From NCBI GenBank assembly GCA_026416455.1, contig JAOAFE010000013.1:1-56125 (forward strand): a stretch of DNA of 56,125 nucleotides, written 5' to 3'. The notes under the pieces are model-generated. The model had not been told where the DNA came from. It was given only the letters and a program-made list of their open reading frames with translations, and made no database searches. Shown here in pieces: positions 9,286-17,161 of the stretch. This stretch comes from Syntrophales bacterium (GTDB lineage: Bacteria > Desulfobacterota > Syntrophia > Syntrophales > UBA8958). Numbering within the stretch: position 1 is the first letter of the stretch; every line of letters begins with the position of its first letter. The translations under genes were made by a program, and so were the position numbers.

Positions 9286-11052
9286 TTAGTGGCATAGTTT
9301 GGCCTCTCTCCATTTGCGAACGGAATTTATCAGATAAATCCTTGAACATCTAAAAGCATCGTCAATTGTCAACCTCCGTTCTCCGATCTTTTTATTCTCA
9401 ATTAGCCATGCCCTGAAAGTGCCGCCGAGCAATCCTGCTTCCACCGGAGGCGTGTATAGTTTCCCCTCAATCTTCAGTACAACATTGGCGAAACAAGATT
9501 CAGTCAATTCTCCTTTTTCATTCCAGAGCAATACATCATCATAATCTGGGGCCTCTTTAAGGGCCATTTCGTAAACGATGCGATATGTAGTTTTGTGATA
9601 GAGAAATACGTCGTTACTATTTATCGGTCTCTTAGCAAGCCCTATCCTGACCGGTACCCCAGCATACAGCTCTTCGATCTGATTTACTTCAATACTAATA
9701 TGGCCGCTCGAGGTCACTGTTAAACGAATCCGCTTGGGGCTACAGCCAAAACTTGGGACTATGTTTAGCAACCTATTTCTAACTTCTTCCACATCCACGG
9801 GGAAACCAAAATAATCGGCCGAATCTTTGAGTCTTCGTAGATGGTAATCTAGCAAGAAATAAGATTCATCAGGAGTCCAAAGAAGGGTTTCCAAGAGTGA
9901 AAAATCCGGACGCTTCTCAGTTAGAATGCGGGCTTTCAACAAAGTCTCTTCATACTCGTCTTTCCAATCAGAATCCCAGACAATGCCCCCGCCTACGCCG
10001 TATTCCAATTGACCAGTAACTCGATCCAACACTGCCGTCCGAATTGCCACGTTGAACTGCGCATAGCGATTGGGTGTGATAAATCCAATACACCCCGTAT
10101 ATAGCCCGCGGGGACTTTGCTCCAATTCTCGTATGATTTCACAAGTTCTCACTTTAGGAGCACCAGTTATAGACGCACAGGGGAATAGGGCTCGCATTAT
10201 ATCTACTAAAGACTTTCGAGAGACGGCCTTCACGGTCGAGGTCATTTGCCAGAGGGTTGGATGTCGCTCTAAATCAAACAAACTACATGCTTTTACGCTT
10301 CCTATCTCAGCCACTCGACTGAGATCGTTGCGTACCATGTCAACGATCATTATATTTTCTGCCCGATTTTTCTCACTGCATCGCAACCTTTCTCCCATAT
10401 TTTGATCTTCCACTATGGTTCGACCGCGTCTAATGGTTCCTTTCATGGGTTTGCATATGATATCGGATCCATTGAGGCAAAAAAACAGCTCAGGCGAAGC
10501 TGAACATATTGAGAATCGTTTTGTATCAATCCATGCCGCATAATAAGAGTTTTGAGACCGGAGCATAGCAAGAAAAAGGTGCCAGGGATCACCGTGAAAA
10601 CTGTATTTGAGGTGAAACGTGAAGTTCACTTGGTACGTATCACCCGATTCAAGGTAATTTTTTATGCGGGCGATAGCTTCTTCATATTCAGATTTATTTA
10701 TCGAGGGCCATGGCCCCTCCAACGAGAAGGCTTCAAAATCAGGTGGTGGCAATTCAATAGCTTCACAGGAACGATACAAGCCAAACCACAACAATGGGAA
10801 ATCCCTTTTTTTATCCGATACTACCAAGGAATCATCGAAAGCATTAGCAGCTTCATAACTGATAAATCCCACCGCATATAGACCCTCCCTTGTCGTGAGC
10901 TGTTCCACCATCTCAAAATTGGGGATAACTTCCTCCACATCCATAGCCGAAATCACTAGATGGGGTTCTTTAAAACACATCCATTGACCTTTTTCCGCAT
11001 GATATACGACAGCTATCTCACCAAACTCGCCTAATTTTTTGTCATGAATCAT
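9286..11052 (-). CDS. pabBC: aminodeoxychorismate synthase I / aminodeoxychorismate lyase fusion
   Basis: This 588-residue bifunctional enzyme makes p-aminobenzoate for folate. The N-terminal two thirds is the chorismate-binding PabB domain: ESGDTYQVNFTF, KPMKGTIRRG, ENIMIVDMVRNDLSR and the SITGAPKVRTCEII signature. Residues about 390-588 are a class IV aminotransferase-type lyase (PabC) with the PLP-Lys in HKTTYR, plus ELTESCFANVVL and AGLLGGTFRAW. The ATG start at 11052 is preceded by AGGTGG at a good distance; a TTG one codon upstream is less likely. The gene stands alone on its strand, convergent with purQ. The glutaminase component (PabA) is not in the window. Confidence 0.93.
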   Translation of the reverse strand: MIHDKKLGEFGEIAVVYHAEKGQWMCFKEPHLVISAMDVEEVIPNFEMVEQLTTREGLYAVGFISYEAANAFDDSLVVSDKKRDFPLLWFGLYRSCEAIELPPPDFEAFSLEGPWPSINKSEYEEAIARIKNYLESGDTYQVNFTFHLKYSFHGDPWHLFLAMLRSQNSYYAAWIDTKRFSICSASPELFFCLNGSDIICKPMKGTIRRGRTIVEDQNMGERLRCSEKNRAENIMIVDMVRNDLSRVAEIGSVKACSLFDLERHPTLWQMTSTVKAVSRKSLVDIMRALFPCASITGAPKVRTCEIIRELEQSPRGLYTGCIGFITPNRYAQFNVAIRTAVLDRVTGQLEYGVGGGIVWDSDWKDEYEETLLKARILTEKRPDFSLLETLLWTPDESYFLLDYHLRRLKDSADYFGFPVDVEEVRNRLLNIVPSFGCSPKRIRLTVTSSGHISIEVNQIEELYAGVPVRIGLAKRPINSNDVFLYHKTTYRIVYEMALKEAPDYDDVLLWNEKGELTESCFANVVLKIEGKLYTPPVEAGLLGGTFRAWLIENKKIGERRLTIDDAFRCSRIYLINSVRKWREAKLCH

Positions 11053-11210
11053 CAATGCCCACCTTTTTGTATTTCGCTAAATATGCACGATTCGATAACT
11101 AACAAATATTTCAAATCCGACCCAATGTATAGAATCAATATAAAATTTTCCCCCATGTCTAGATCCTGCCTGTATTTTTTTCACCGGGGATTCTGGCTTA
11201 TCCTCTCAAG

Positions 11211-11240
11211 TTGACACCCGCGGGAAAATGAGCTTATAGT
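11211..11240 (+). promoter_or_regulatory. sigma70-like promoter for the Tat flavoprotein gene
   Basis: A consensus -35 TTGACA (11211-11216) is followed after 18 bases by TATAGT (11235-11240). This would start transcription about 90 bases before the flavoprotein start at 11336. A small inverted repeat TGCCTT/AAGGCA (11256-11261 and 11273-11278) lies in the predicted leader. The divergent region 11056-11335 must also hold the pabBC promoter, which I could not place with confidence. Confidence 0.55.
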
Positions 11241-11335
11241 TTTTTCAGCGAGGCGTGCCTTTATTTTTAATGAAGGCAGAGTCGGTAATAATCATTTAAA
11301 TCACGGGCTGGTTCCCGAGGAAGGAGGTAAGAAAT

Positions 11336-12880
11336 ATGGGAGCCGCAAAAGGAAAGATGTCTCGTCGAGATTTTCTCAAAACCACAGGTAGTGCCGCAGT
11401 AGCGGGAATAACATTGAGTGGACTCATGTGGAGTCCTGCCGAAGCTGCGCCACTCCCCAAAAAGTGGGAAGAAACTTATGATATAGTGATCATAGGAAGT
11501 GGGTTTGCCGGACTTGCGGCCGCTTATGAAGCGAAGAAGGCAGGAGCATCAGTAGTTGTCTTCGAAAAAATGAAAACGCCGGGCGGCAATTCCATTATCA
11601 ACGGGGGTGTGGTCGCCGCCGCTGGTTCACCCCTCCAAGAAAAAGCGGGCATAAAGGACTCTCCCGAACTTCTCCTCCAGGATATGCTCCGGGCAGGATT
11701 AAATTTAAATTATGTTGAACTTGCGAGAGAAGTGGCCTATCAATCGAATGAAACGGTGCAATGGACCATTAAAGAATTGGGGGTCGAATACAAAGACAAA
11801 TTAACGCAGGAAGGCGGACATTCTGTCCCCCGCATGTACAGCACTCACAACCAAAGCGGCTCAGCCATAGTCACAAAACTTCTCGCCAAGCTAAAAGACT
11901 TGGGGGTAACGCCGCGGACACAATGCTTCCTGACTCAAATTTATCGAGATAAAGACGGACGGGTCAAAGGTGTGCAAATCAGGGATGGTTATGTATTCCC
12001 TAAAGAGAACAGTGGAAAAACCAAAAATATTAGGGCCAAAAAAGCAGTCATCCTTGCGACTGGTGGATTTGGAGCTGATGTTGATTTTCGTAGAGCCCAA
12101 GATCCTCGCTTGGACGAAACGGTGGATACGACCAACCAGCCAGGGGCAACGGCCGAAGCGCTTAAGGAGGCCATACGCATTGGTTGCACACCCATTCAGC
12201 TCTCTTGGATTCAGCTCGGCCCTTGGGGAAGCCCCGATGAAAAGGGCATGGGCCTCAATCCCTTTTTTGCCCAGCTTTGTTGCGCTATGTACGGCCTATG
12301 GATAGACACGAAAACGGGAAAAAGATTCGTCAACGAGCTGGCGGACCGCAAAATCAGGGCCGACGCAATTTTAAGAGTGGGAAACAAATGCATTGCCTTT
12401 ACTGATGCCCATGGTTTTGCCATTGGAGAGAAGCTCATCGCCGAGGCAATCCCGAAGCTTCTCGAACGGGGGGTCGTAAAAAAGTACGAAACCCTGGAAG
12501 ATATGGCCAAAGCTTATGATATTCCCCTGGAACCATTAAAAGAAACGATCGAAAAATGGAATAAATCGGTTCTTGCCGGGAAAGACGAAGAATGGGGGCG
12601 CTATCTGCAGAAGGATCAAAAACCCCTAGGCCCCGGCCCCTATTATGCGTCCCGCCTGATGCCCAAAGTCCACCATTGCATGGGAGGTATTCGGATCAAC
12701 ACAAAAGCCCAGGCTATTGATATGTTTAACAATAAACCCATTGCCGGTCTCTATGCTGCCGGGGAAGTAACCGGTGGTGTCCATGGGGCCGTACGTCTGG
12801 GAAGCTGCGCTACTCTCGACTGCCTTGTCTTCGGAAGGATAGCCGGGCAAAACGCGGCTAAAGAAACCCCTTGGTGTTAA
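11336..12880 (+). CDS. Tat-exported FAD-dependent fumarate/urocanate-reductase-like flavoprotein
   Basis: This 514-residue flavoprotein of the fumarate reductase/flavocytochrome c family has a twin-arginine signal (SRRDFLK at 9-15, cut near AEAAP), so it acts in the periplasm. It contains the FAD dinucleotide motif DIVIIGSGFAGLAAA (about 49-63). Residues matching the flavocytochrome c active site are present: Arg in NELADRKIRADAI, His in VHHCMGGI and Arg in GGVHGAVRLGS. The last motif has SCA where many relatives have GNA. There is no heme (CXXCH) domain, so electrons must come from a separate carrier. The substrate may be fumarate, urocanate, an acrylate or another enoate. AAGGAGGT sits 7 bases before the ATG, and a hairpin terminator follows the gene. 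Confidence 0.88.
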   Translation: MGAAKGKMSRRDFLKTTGSAAVAGITLSGLMWSPAEAAPLPKKWEETYDIVIIGSGFAGLAAAYEAKKAGASVVVFEKMKTPGGNSIINGGVVAAAGSPLQEKAGIKDSPELLLQDMLRAGLNLNYVELAREVAYQSNETVQWTIKELGVEYKDKLTQEGGHSVPRMYSTHNQSGSAIVTKLLAKLKDLGVTPRTQCFLTQIYRDKDGRVKGVQIRDGYVFPKENSGKTKNIRAKKAVILATGGFGADVDFRRAQDPRLDETVDTTNQPGATAEALKEAIRIGCTPIQLSWIQLGPWGSPDEKGMGLNPFFAQLCCAMYGLWIDTKTGKRFVNELADRKIRADAILRVGNKCIAFTDAHGFAIGEKLIAEAIPKLLERGVVKKYETLEDMAKAYDIPLEPLKETIEKWNKSVLAGKDEEWGRYLQKDQKPLGPGPYYASRLMPKVHHCMGGIRINTKAQAIDMFNNKPIAGLYAAGEVTGGVHGAVRLGSCATLDCLVFGRIAGQNAAKETPWC

Positions 12881-12889
12881 AAAAGTTTT

Positions 12890-12925
12890 GGGGGTCGGAT
12901 CGACAGGCTCGACCCCCCTCTTTAA
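12890..12925 (+). terminator. Rho-independent terminator after the flavoprotein gene
   Basis: The inverted repeat GGGGGTCG (12890-12897) and CGACCCCC (12910-12917) with a 12-base loop is followed by CTCTTT. It lies between the flavoprotein stop and the next start at 12960. Confidence 0.7.
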
Positions 12926-12959
12926 AAAAGTCTAAGATAAAGCGGGATTATGGGAAGAC

Positions 12960-14000
12960 ATGAATATAGGTGAGTTTTTTACGAAGCAAAATCTCAAATT
13001 TACGTTTCTTGATCCCTTCAACCATTTCGAAAAAAAAGAAACAGCGCTGGAAGTAAGAAAAGATTTAATTACAGGTACAGTAAGTCGAATTCTCCCCTTC
13101 CGATTTAGGGGCTATGAGCGTCCGCCCATTGAGGATTACCTAAAAAAATCACCTCCAGATAAATGCCCCTTCTGTCTCCCCCAGCGCGACCAACTTACAC
13201 CTAGGTTCACAGAGGAGATAAACCCAGAAGGTCAATTCAAGAGGGGGGAAGTCGTTCTGTTCCCTAACGCCTTCCCCCATAGTCATCATAATACCGTGGC
13301 CGTTATGGGGAATGCTCATTTTATACCGTTAGAAGAGATTAATCCATGGCTGCTGAAAGATGGTATCATTGTGTGCTTAGAATACATGAAAAAAATGAAA
13401 AAAATGGATTCCGCCCTAAACTACGCCTCCATAAACTGGAATTACTTGCCACCGGCCGGGGGAGGATTACTGCATCCTCATCTTCAAACGGTGGTAGGAG
13501 AAGAGCCTACCCGTTTTATGGAGACACTTATATTGGGGGCCCGCACGTTCCGGGAGAGAACTCGTCGAGACATGTGGAGTGATTATGTTGCCTGGGAAAA
13601 AGAAAGAGGCGAACGTTTTGCAGGAGAAGGGAAAAAGACCCTTTGGTTCAGTGCCTTTGCCCCCCGCGGAATGGCCGGGGAATTAATATTCATCTTACCG
13701 GACACGTTCTCCCTCCTCTCTCTCACGGAAGAGGACATATTATCAGTAAGTGAAGACCTTTCGCTCGTTTTTCGATACTTAAGCCGCATTAATCTTATAA
13801 GCTTCAATCTGGCTCTTTACGGCACTTTGCTGGAAGAGGCGCTATTTCCCGTGCAGGGGCGGATCGTTCCTCGTTACCTCATACGTCCCCTTGACACGAG
13901 TGACGTAAATTACTTCGAAAAGTTACACGGGGAAGTCATTTGCCCCTTTATACCTGAAGACATGGCGAGTGGGCTTAAAGACTTTTTCCATGCATCATAG
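12960..14000 (+). CDS. GalT/HIT-like nucleotidyltransferase-family protein
   Basis: The 346-residue cytoplasmic protein resembles galactose-1-phosphate uridylyltransferase and other HIT-superfamily enzymes. It has a CPFC pair (residues about 70-73) like the zinc site of GalT. It also has PAGGGLLHPHLQTV (about 167-180), where HPHLQ matches the GalT active-site HPHPQ with the nucleotide-accepting His. The rest is diverged and I do not recognise the substrate. No Leloir-pathway gene is near; it sits between a flavoprotein and two short-chain dehydrogenases. The ATG at 12960 has a modest GGGAAG before it. A nucleotidyl-transfer or nucleotide-hydrolysis role is inference from the motif only. Confidence 0.68.
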   Translation: MNIGEFFTKQNLKFTFLDPFNHFEKKETALEVRKDLITGTVSRILPFRFRGYERPPIEDYLKKSPPDKCPFCLPQRDQLTPRFTEEINPEGQFKRGEVVLFPNAFPHSHHNTVAVMGNAHFIPLEEINPWLLKDGIIVCLEYMKKMKKMDSALNYASINWNYLPPAGGGLLHPHLQTVVGEEPTRFMETLILGARTFRERTRRDMWSDYVAWEKERGERFAGEGKKTLWFSAFAPRGMAGELIFILPDTFSLLSLTEEDILSVSEDLSLVFRYLSRINLISFNLALYGTLLEEALFPVQGRIVPRYLIRPLDTSDVNYFEKLHGEVICPFIPEDMASGLKDFFHAS

Positions 14001-14042
14001 GCCCTTCGTTGAAAAAAGAGGAAGCAAAAAAGGAGGTCATTT

Positions 14043-14807
14043 ATGGGTAGCGTCAAATTCAATTTCGAAGGACAGGTAGCCATCGTTACCGGAGGCGGAA
14101 GAGGAATTGGAAAAGCTATTGCCTTGGGATTGGCGGATAGCGGAGCTCAAGTGGTAGTTGCAGCCAGAACGCAAACGGAGATAGAGCAGGTGGCCAAAGA
14201 AATCGAGGCGCGCGGCGGCAAAGCAATGGCGGTTGCAACTGACCTGACCGTGACTGCTCAGATTGAAGCATTAGTACAGGAAACCATCAAGGTCTTCGGC
14301 CGGATAGATATCCTCGTCAACAATGCAGCCCGCAGTTTCTTGCGCAGTTTGATGGATTTGAGGGAAGACGGGTGGGATAAAGTGTACAATACGAACGTTA
14401 AAGCCGTCTGGCTCCTCAGTCGCATGGTAGCCAAACATATGATGGAACAAAAGTATGGCCGCATCATAAATATTACTACGGTAGGAGCGGAGAAAGCAGA
14501 GCTTGGAATGGCTGCCTATGGCAGTTCTAAAGCGGCGTTGAAAATGCTAACTAGGTGTATGGCTCGAGAATGGGCCCCCTTTGGCATTCTCGTTAACGCC
14601 GTAGGCCCCACTCTAACCCGAACAGAGTTCAGTCGCCCCCTCTGGTCCAATCCAGAACTTGCCAAGCATGTAGCCGCTGCCATTCCCTTAGGAAGAATAG
14701 CCGAGCCAGAAGACATAGTAGGGGCTGTTTTATTCCTCGCCTCGGACGCGGCCAATTTCATAACCGGTCAGACGATATACGTGGACGGTGGATCTCTTAC
14801 AACGTGA
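14043..14807 (+). CDS. short-chain dehydrogenase/reductase (NADP-type)
   Basis: This 254-residue classical SDR of the FabG-like group has the cofactor loop TGGGRGIG (16-23), NNAA (93-96), structural Asn118 and the catalytic pair Tyr159/Lys163 (YGSSK). An Arg after strand 2 (AARTQ) points to NADP(H). The usual catalytic Ser, 13 residues before Tyr, is Thr146 (INITTVG). Thr can sometimes replace Ser, but activity may be altered. A strong AAGGAGG lies 8 bases before the ATG. It is followed 30 bases later by a second SDR with opposite cofactor preference. The substrate is unknown; acyl or alcohol oxidoreduction in an acid-degradation pathway is plausible. Confidence 0.88.
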   Translation: MGSVKFNFEGQVAIVTGGGRGIGKAIALGLADSGAQVVVAARTQTEIEQVAKEIEARGGKAMAVATDLTVTAQIEALVQETIKVFGRIDILVNNAARSFLRSLMDLREDGWDKVYNTNVKAVWLLSRMVAKHMMEQKYGRIINITTVGAEKAELGMAAYGSSKAALKMLTRCMAREWAPFGILVNAVGPTLTRTEFSRPLWSNPELAKHVAAAIPLGRIAEPEDIVGAVLFLASDAANFITGQTIYVDGGSLTT

Positions 14808-14837
14808 AAAAGCATATCCGAAGGAGATAGACAGATA

Positions 14838-15629
14838 ATGACGAAAAGATTGGAAGGCAAAGTGGCTATTATAACAGGTGCGGCCGATGGCATCGGACGG
14901 GCAACGGCAATTCTCTTTGCCCAAGAGGGAGCTCGACTTGCCATCGCTGATATTAATGAAAAGGGACTCTCACAAACGGCGGAACTAGTAAGAAATGTAG
15001 GAGGCGAGGTTATCTTTCGTCGAACGGACGTCTCACAGGAAGCGGAAGTGAAAGCCTTAATAGACGAAGCAGTATCTCACTATGGATCGATCGACATTTT
15101 AATAAACAATGCAGGCATTACTGGCAATCTGTATTCATTGGAACAAGAGGACGGGCAGGATTGGCAGAGGGTGTATGCGGTAAACGTTTTGGGAGCCGTC
15201 TATGCGACAAAGTATGTGGCACCTTACCTGATGGCAAAAAGAAAAGGTGCGATCGTAAATACGGCTTCGGTTGCCGGCATCAGAGCTGGAGCCGGCACCA
15301 ATGCTTATAGTGCCAGCAAAGCAGCACTAATTAACTTTACCATGACTTCGGCGTGCGACTTGGGTGGCTACAATGTGCGTGTGAATGCCGTATGTCCCGG
15401 ACTAATAGAAACAGGTATGACAAGACCGATCTTTGAACTGGCCAGGGAAAGAGGAAAAGAAGACAAATTGGGCAGCCGCTGTGAGCTAAGAAGATACGGA
15501 AAACCGGAGGAGGTGGCTCGGGCTATTCTGTTTTTAGCCAGCGACGAGGCCAGTTACATAACCGGCCAGGCACTGCCTGTGGACGGGGGAAATACGGCAT
15601 CACTCAACATGCCGGGTATGAAATTCTGA
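14838..15629 (+). CDS. short-chain dehydrogenase/reductase (NAD-type)
   Basis: This 263-residue classical SDR has TGAADGIG (13-20), an Asp after strand 2 (IADIN) that favours NAD(H), and NNAGI (90-94). It also has the intact triad Ser144, Tyr157 and Lys161 (YSASK) and the C-terminal TGQALPVDGG. GAAGGAGA precedes the ATG. It is probably cotranscribed with the SDR upstream. Its last 30 bases overlap the 3' end of the convergent acyl-CoA synthetase gene on the other strand. The annotation is limited to the family; a 3-hydroxyacyl-CoA or alcohol dehydrogenase role is possible but not shown. Confidence 0.9.
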   Translation: MTKRLEGKVAIITGAADGIGRATAILFAQEGARLAIADINEKGLSQTAELVRNVGGEVIFRRTDVSQEAEVKALIDEAVSHYGSIDILINNAGITGNLYSLEQEDGQDWQRVYAVNVLGAVYATKYVAPYLMAKRKGAIVNTASVAGIRAGAGTNAYSASKAALINFTMTSACDLGGYNVRVNAVCPGLIETGMTRPIFELARERGKEDKLGSRCELRRYGKPEEVARAILFLASDEASYITGQALPVDGGNTASLNMPGMKF

Positions 15630-17066
15630 TTTGATTTGATGATAACGGACATGGGCAGCCAGGGCCTTGGCTGCCCGCTCTGCATCTGGATAAATTGGAA
15701 TACCTCCTTCTAGCAGGTCTCTCGTCATCTTCTCTTGGAGGCTGCGAAACGTATAACCTACCACGGGCTTTCTGTATTTTTTCGGCAAATCTAACATCAT
15801 TCGGGTCAGCTCCTTCACTGCCGTATCTTCAAGACGTTCCAATTCGCTTTCCCCAATGCCCCCTTCTCGCAAGAAACGGCGGATGAAGACAACAGGGGAA
15901 AGCATATAGATAAGAAGCATATCAACCTGGTCATCACTCAAGAGGACATCAGGAATTCCGGAAAAATACTCGCGATTATTCTTGGAAAAGGTAAGGTCCA
16001 CGGGGTTGGAAGTGCTCGCCGTGTGAGGTAAGTAGGCTCGAAGCCTTTCGACCGTCCGGGGCATCAAATCCGGTAGTTGCAAACCTGCCCTCCCACACGC
16101 GTCGGCCGCCGTAGCTCCCGGTCCCCCAGAGTGAGTCTGAATGGCGACGCGGTTTCCCTTTGGAGGAGGTAAGGTTCCTAGGGCCAAGGCGAAATCGAAA
16201 AGCTCCACCAGCGTTCGGGCACGGATAATACCGCACTGTTTAAAAACGGCATCATATATCTCGTCCGGCCCAGATAGAGCTCCGGTATGGGATAGACTGG
16301 CTTTTTTCCCGGTATCCGATCCTCCTACATAAAGGGCAACAATGGGCTTCCGGCCTACTATGTCTCTAGCCACACGCATGAAATCTTTCCCCCTCCTGAT
16401 ACCCTCAATATAGAGGGTAATCACCTTTGTTTTCGGACAGGCCCCCAAATACTCTAAACAATCCACGAGGTCTAAAATCGCTTCATTGCCTACGCTGAAA
16501 GCCGTACTGAATCCCATACCATGGAGGTGCAGGTAATTAAACATCTGGGTGATGAAACTACCACTCTGGGAGGCGAGACCCACAAAACCCGGTCTTCCCT
16601 CAAGCTCAATGGGAGTTGGATTGAATTTATGATGGGGATTAGCCACACCTAAACAATTGGGTCCTAGAACTTTTATCTCATACTTTTTGGCGATTGAGGC
16701 AAGTCTTTCTTGCCTTACTTCCCCTTCCGGCCCCAGCTCCCTAAACCCTCCAGACACGACAATGGCATGTTTAATCCCCTTCTGCCCGCATTCTTCCAGT
16801 GCATCACATACAAGCTCCGTGGGAAGAACGATTATAGACAAATCCGGCACTTCCGGTAAATCCATAACGCTTCGGTAGGCTTTTAGTCCCCGAACGGTCT
16901 CTTCCTTGGGGTGGACCGGATAGATGGGTCCCTCAAAACCCAACGATTGAATAGAGCTCAACATAATGGACCCCATCCGGTTGAAATTGTTCGAAGCCCC
17001 AAAGAAAACAATATGTCGGGGACAGGCGATGCGGAAAAGAGGACTTTCTTCTAGTCTTGAAATCAT
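15600..17066 (-). CDS. NDP-forming acyl-CoA synthetase, alpha-subunit-like (second copy)
   Basis: This 488-residue homologue of the protein at 3876-5360 has a CoA-binding domain (IVFFGASNNFNRMG; YPVHPKEETVRG), flavodoxin-like ligase domains, the invariant GPNCLGV and the phospho-His in LSHTGALSG. As with the first copy, there is no ATP-grasp beta subunit beside it. The two proteins are clearly diverged, so they are not a recent duplication. Possible roles are ATP-forming hydrolysis of an acyl-CoA during syntrophic acid oxidation, or regulation by acyl-CoA. The ATG at 17066 follows AAAGGAA. Convergent overlap of 30 bases with the SDR gene leaves no room for a terminator. Confidence 0.87.
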   Translation of the reverse strand: MISRLEESPLFRIACPRHIVFFGASNNFNRMGSIMLSSIQSLGFEGPIYPVHPKEETVRGLKAYRSVMDLPEVPDLSIIVLPTELVCDALEECGQKGIKHAIVVSGGFRELGPEGEVRQERLASIAKKYEIKVLGPNCLGVANPHHKFNPTPIELEGRPGFVGLASQSGSFITQMFNYLHLHGMGFSTAFSVGNEAILDLVDCLEYLGACPKTKVITLYIEGIRRGKDFMRVARDIVGRKPIVALYVGGSDTGKKASLSHTGALSGPDEIYDAVFKQCGIIRARTLVELFDFALALGTLPPPKGNRVAIQTHSGGPGATAADACGRAGLQLPDLMPRTVERLRAYLPHTASTSNPVDLTFSKNNREYFSGIPDVLLSDDQVDMLLIYMLSPVVFIRRFLREGGIGESELERLEDTAVKELTRMMLDLPKKYRKPVVGYTFRSLQEKMTRDLLEGGIPIYPDAERAAKALAAHVRYHQIKSEFHTRHVE

Positions 17067-17161
17067 GTTTCCTTTCGTCCCTATAACTCACAGTAAGAGG
17101 GAAACGACCGTAAGGCCATTTCCCCCCGTTACCTCTAAGACAGTCTAAGTGAAACCTATTT

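Noticed and set aside
11270-11299. 9-codon frame ending Val-Ile-Ile-Ile before the flavoprotein gene
   Set aside because: It resembles a leader peptide, but no terminator or alternative pairing follows and the downstream gene is not biosynthetic.
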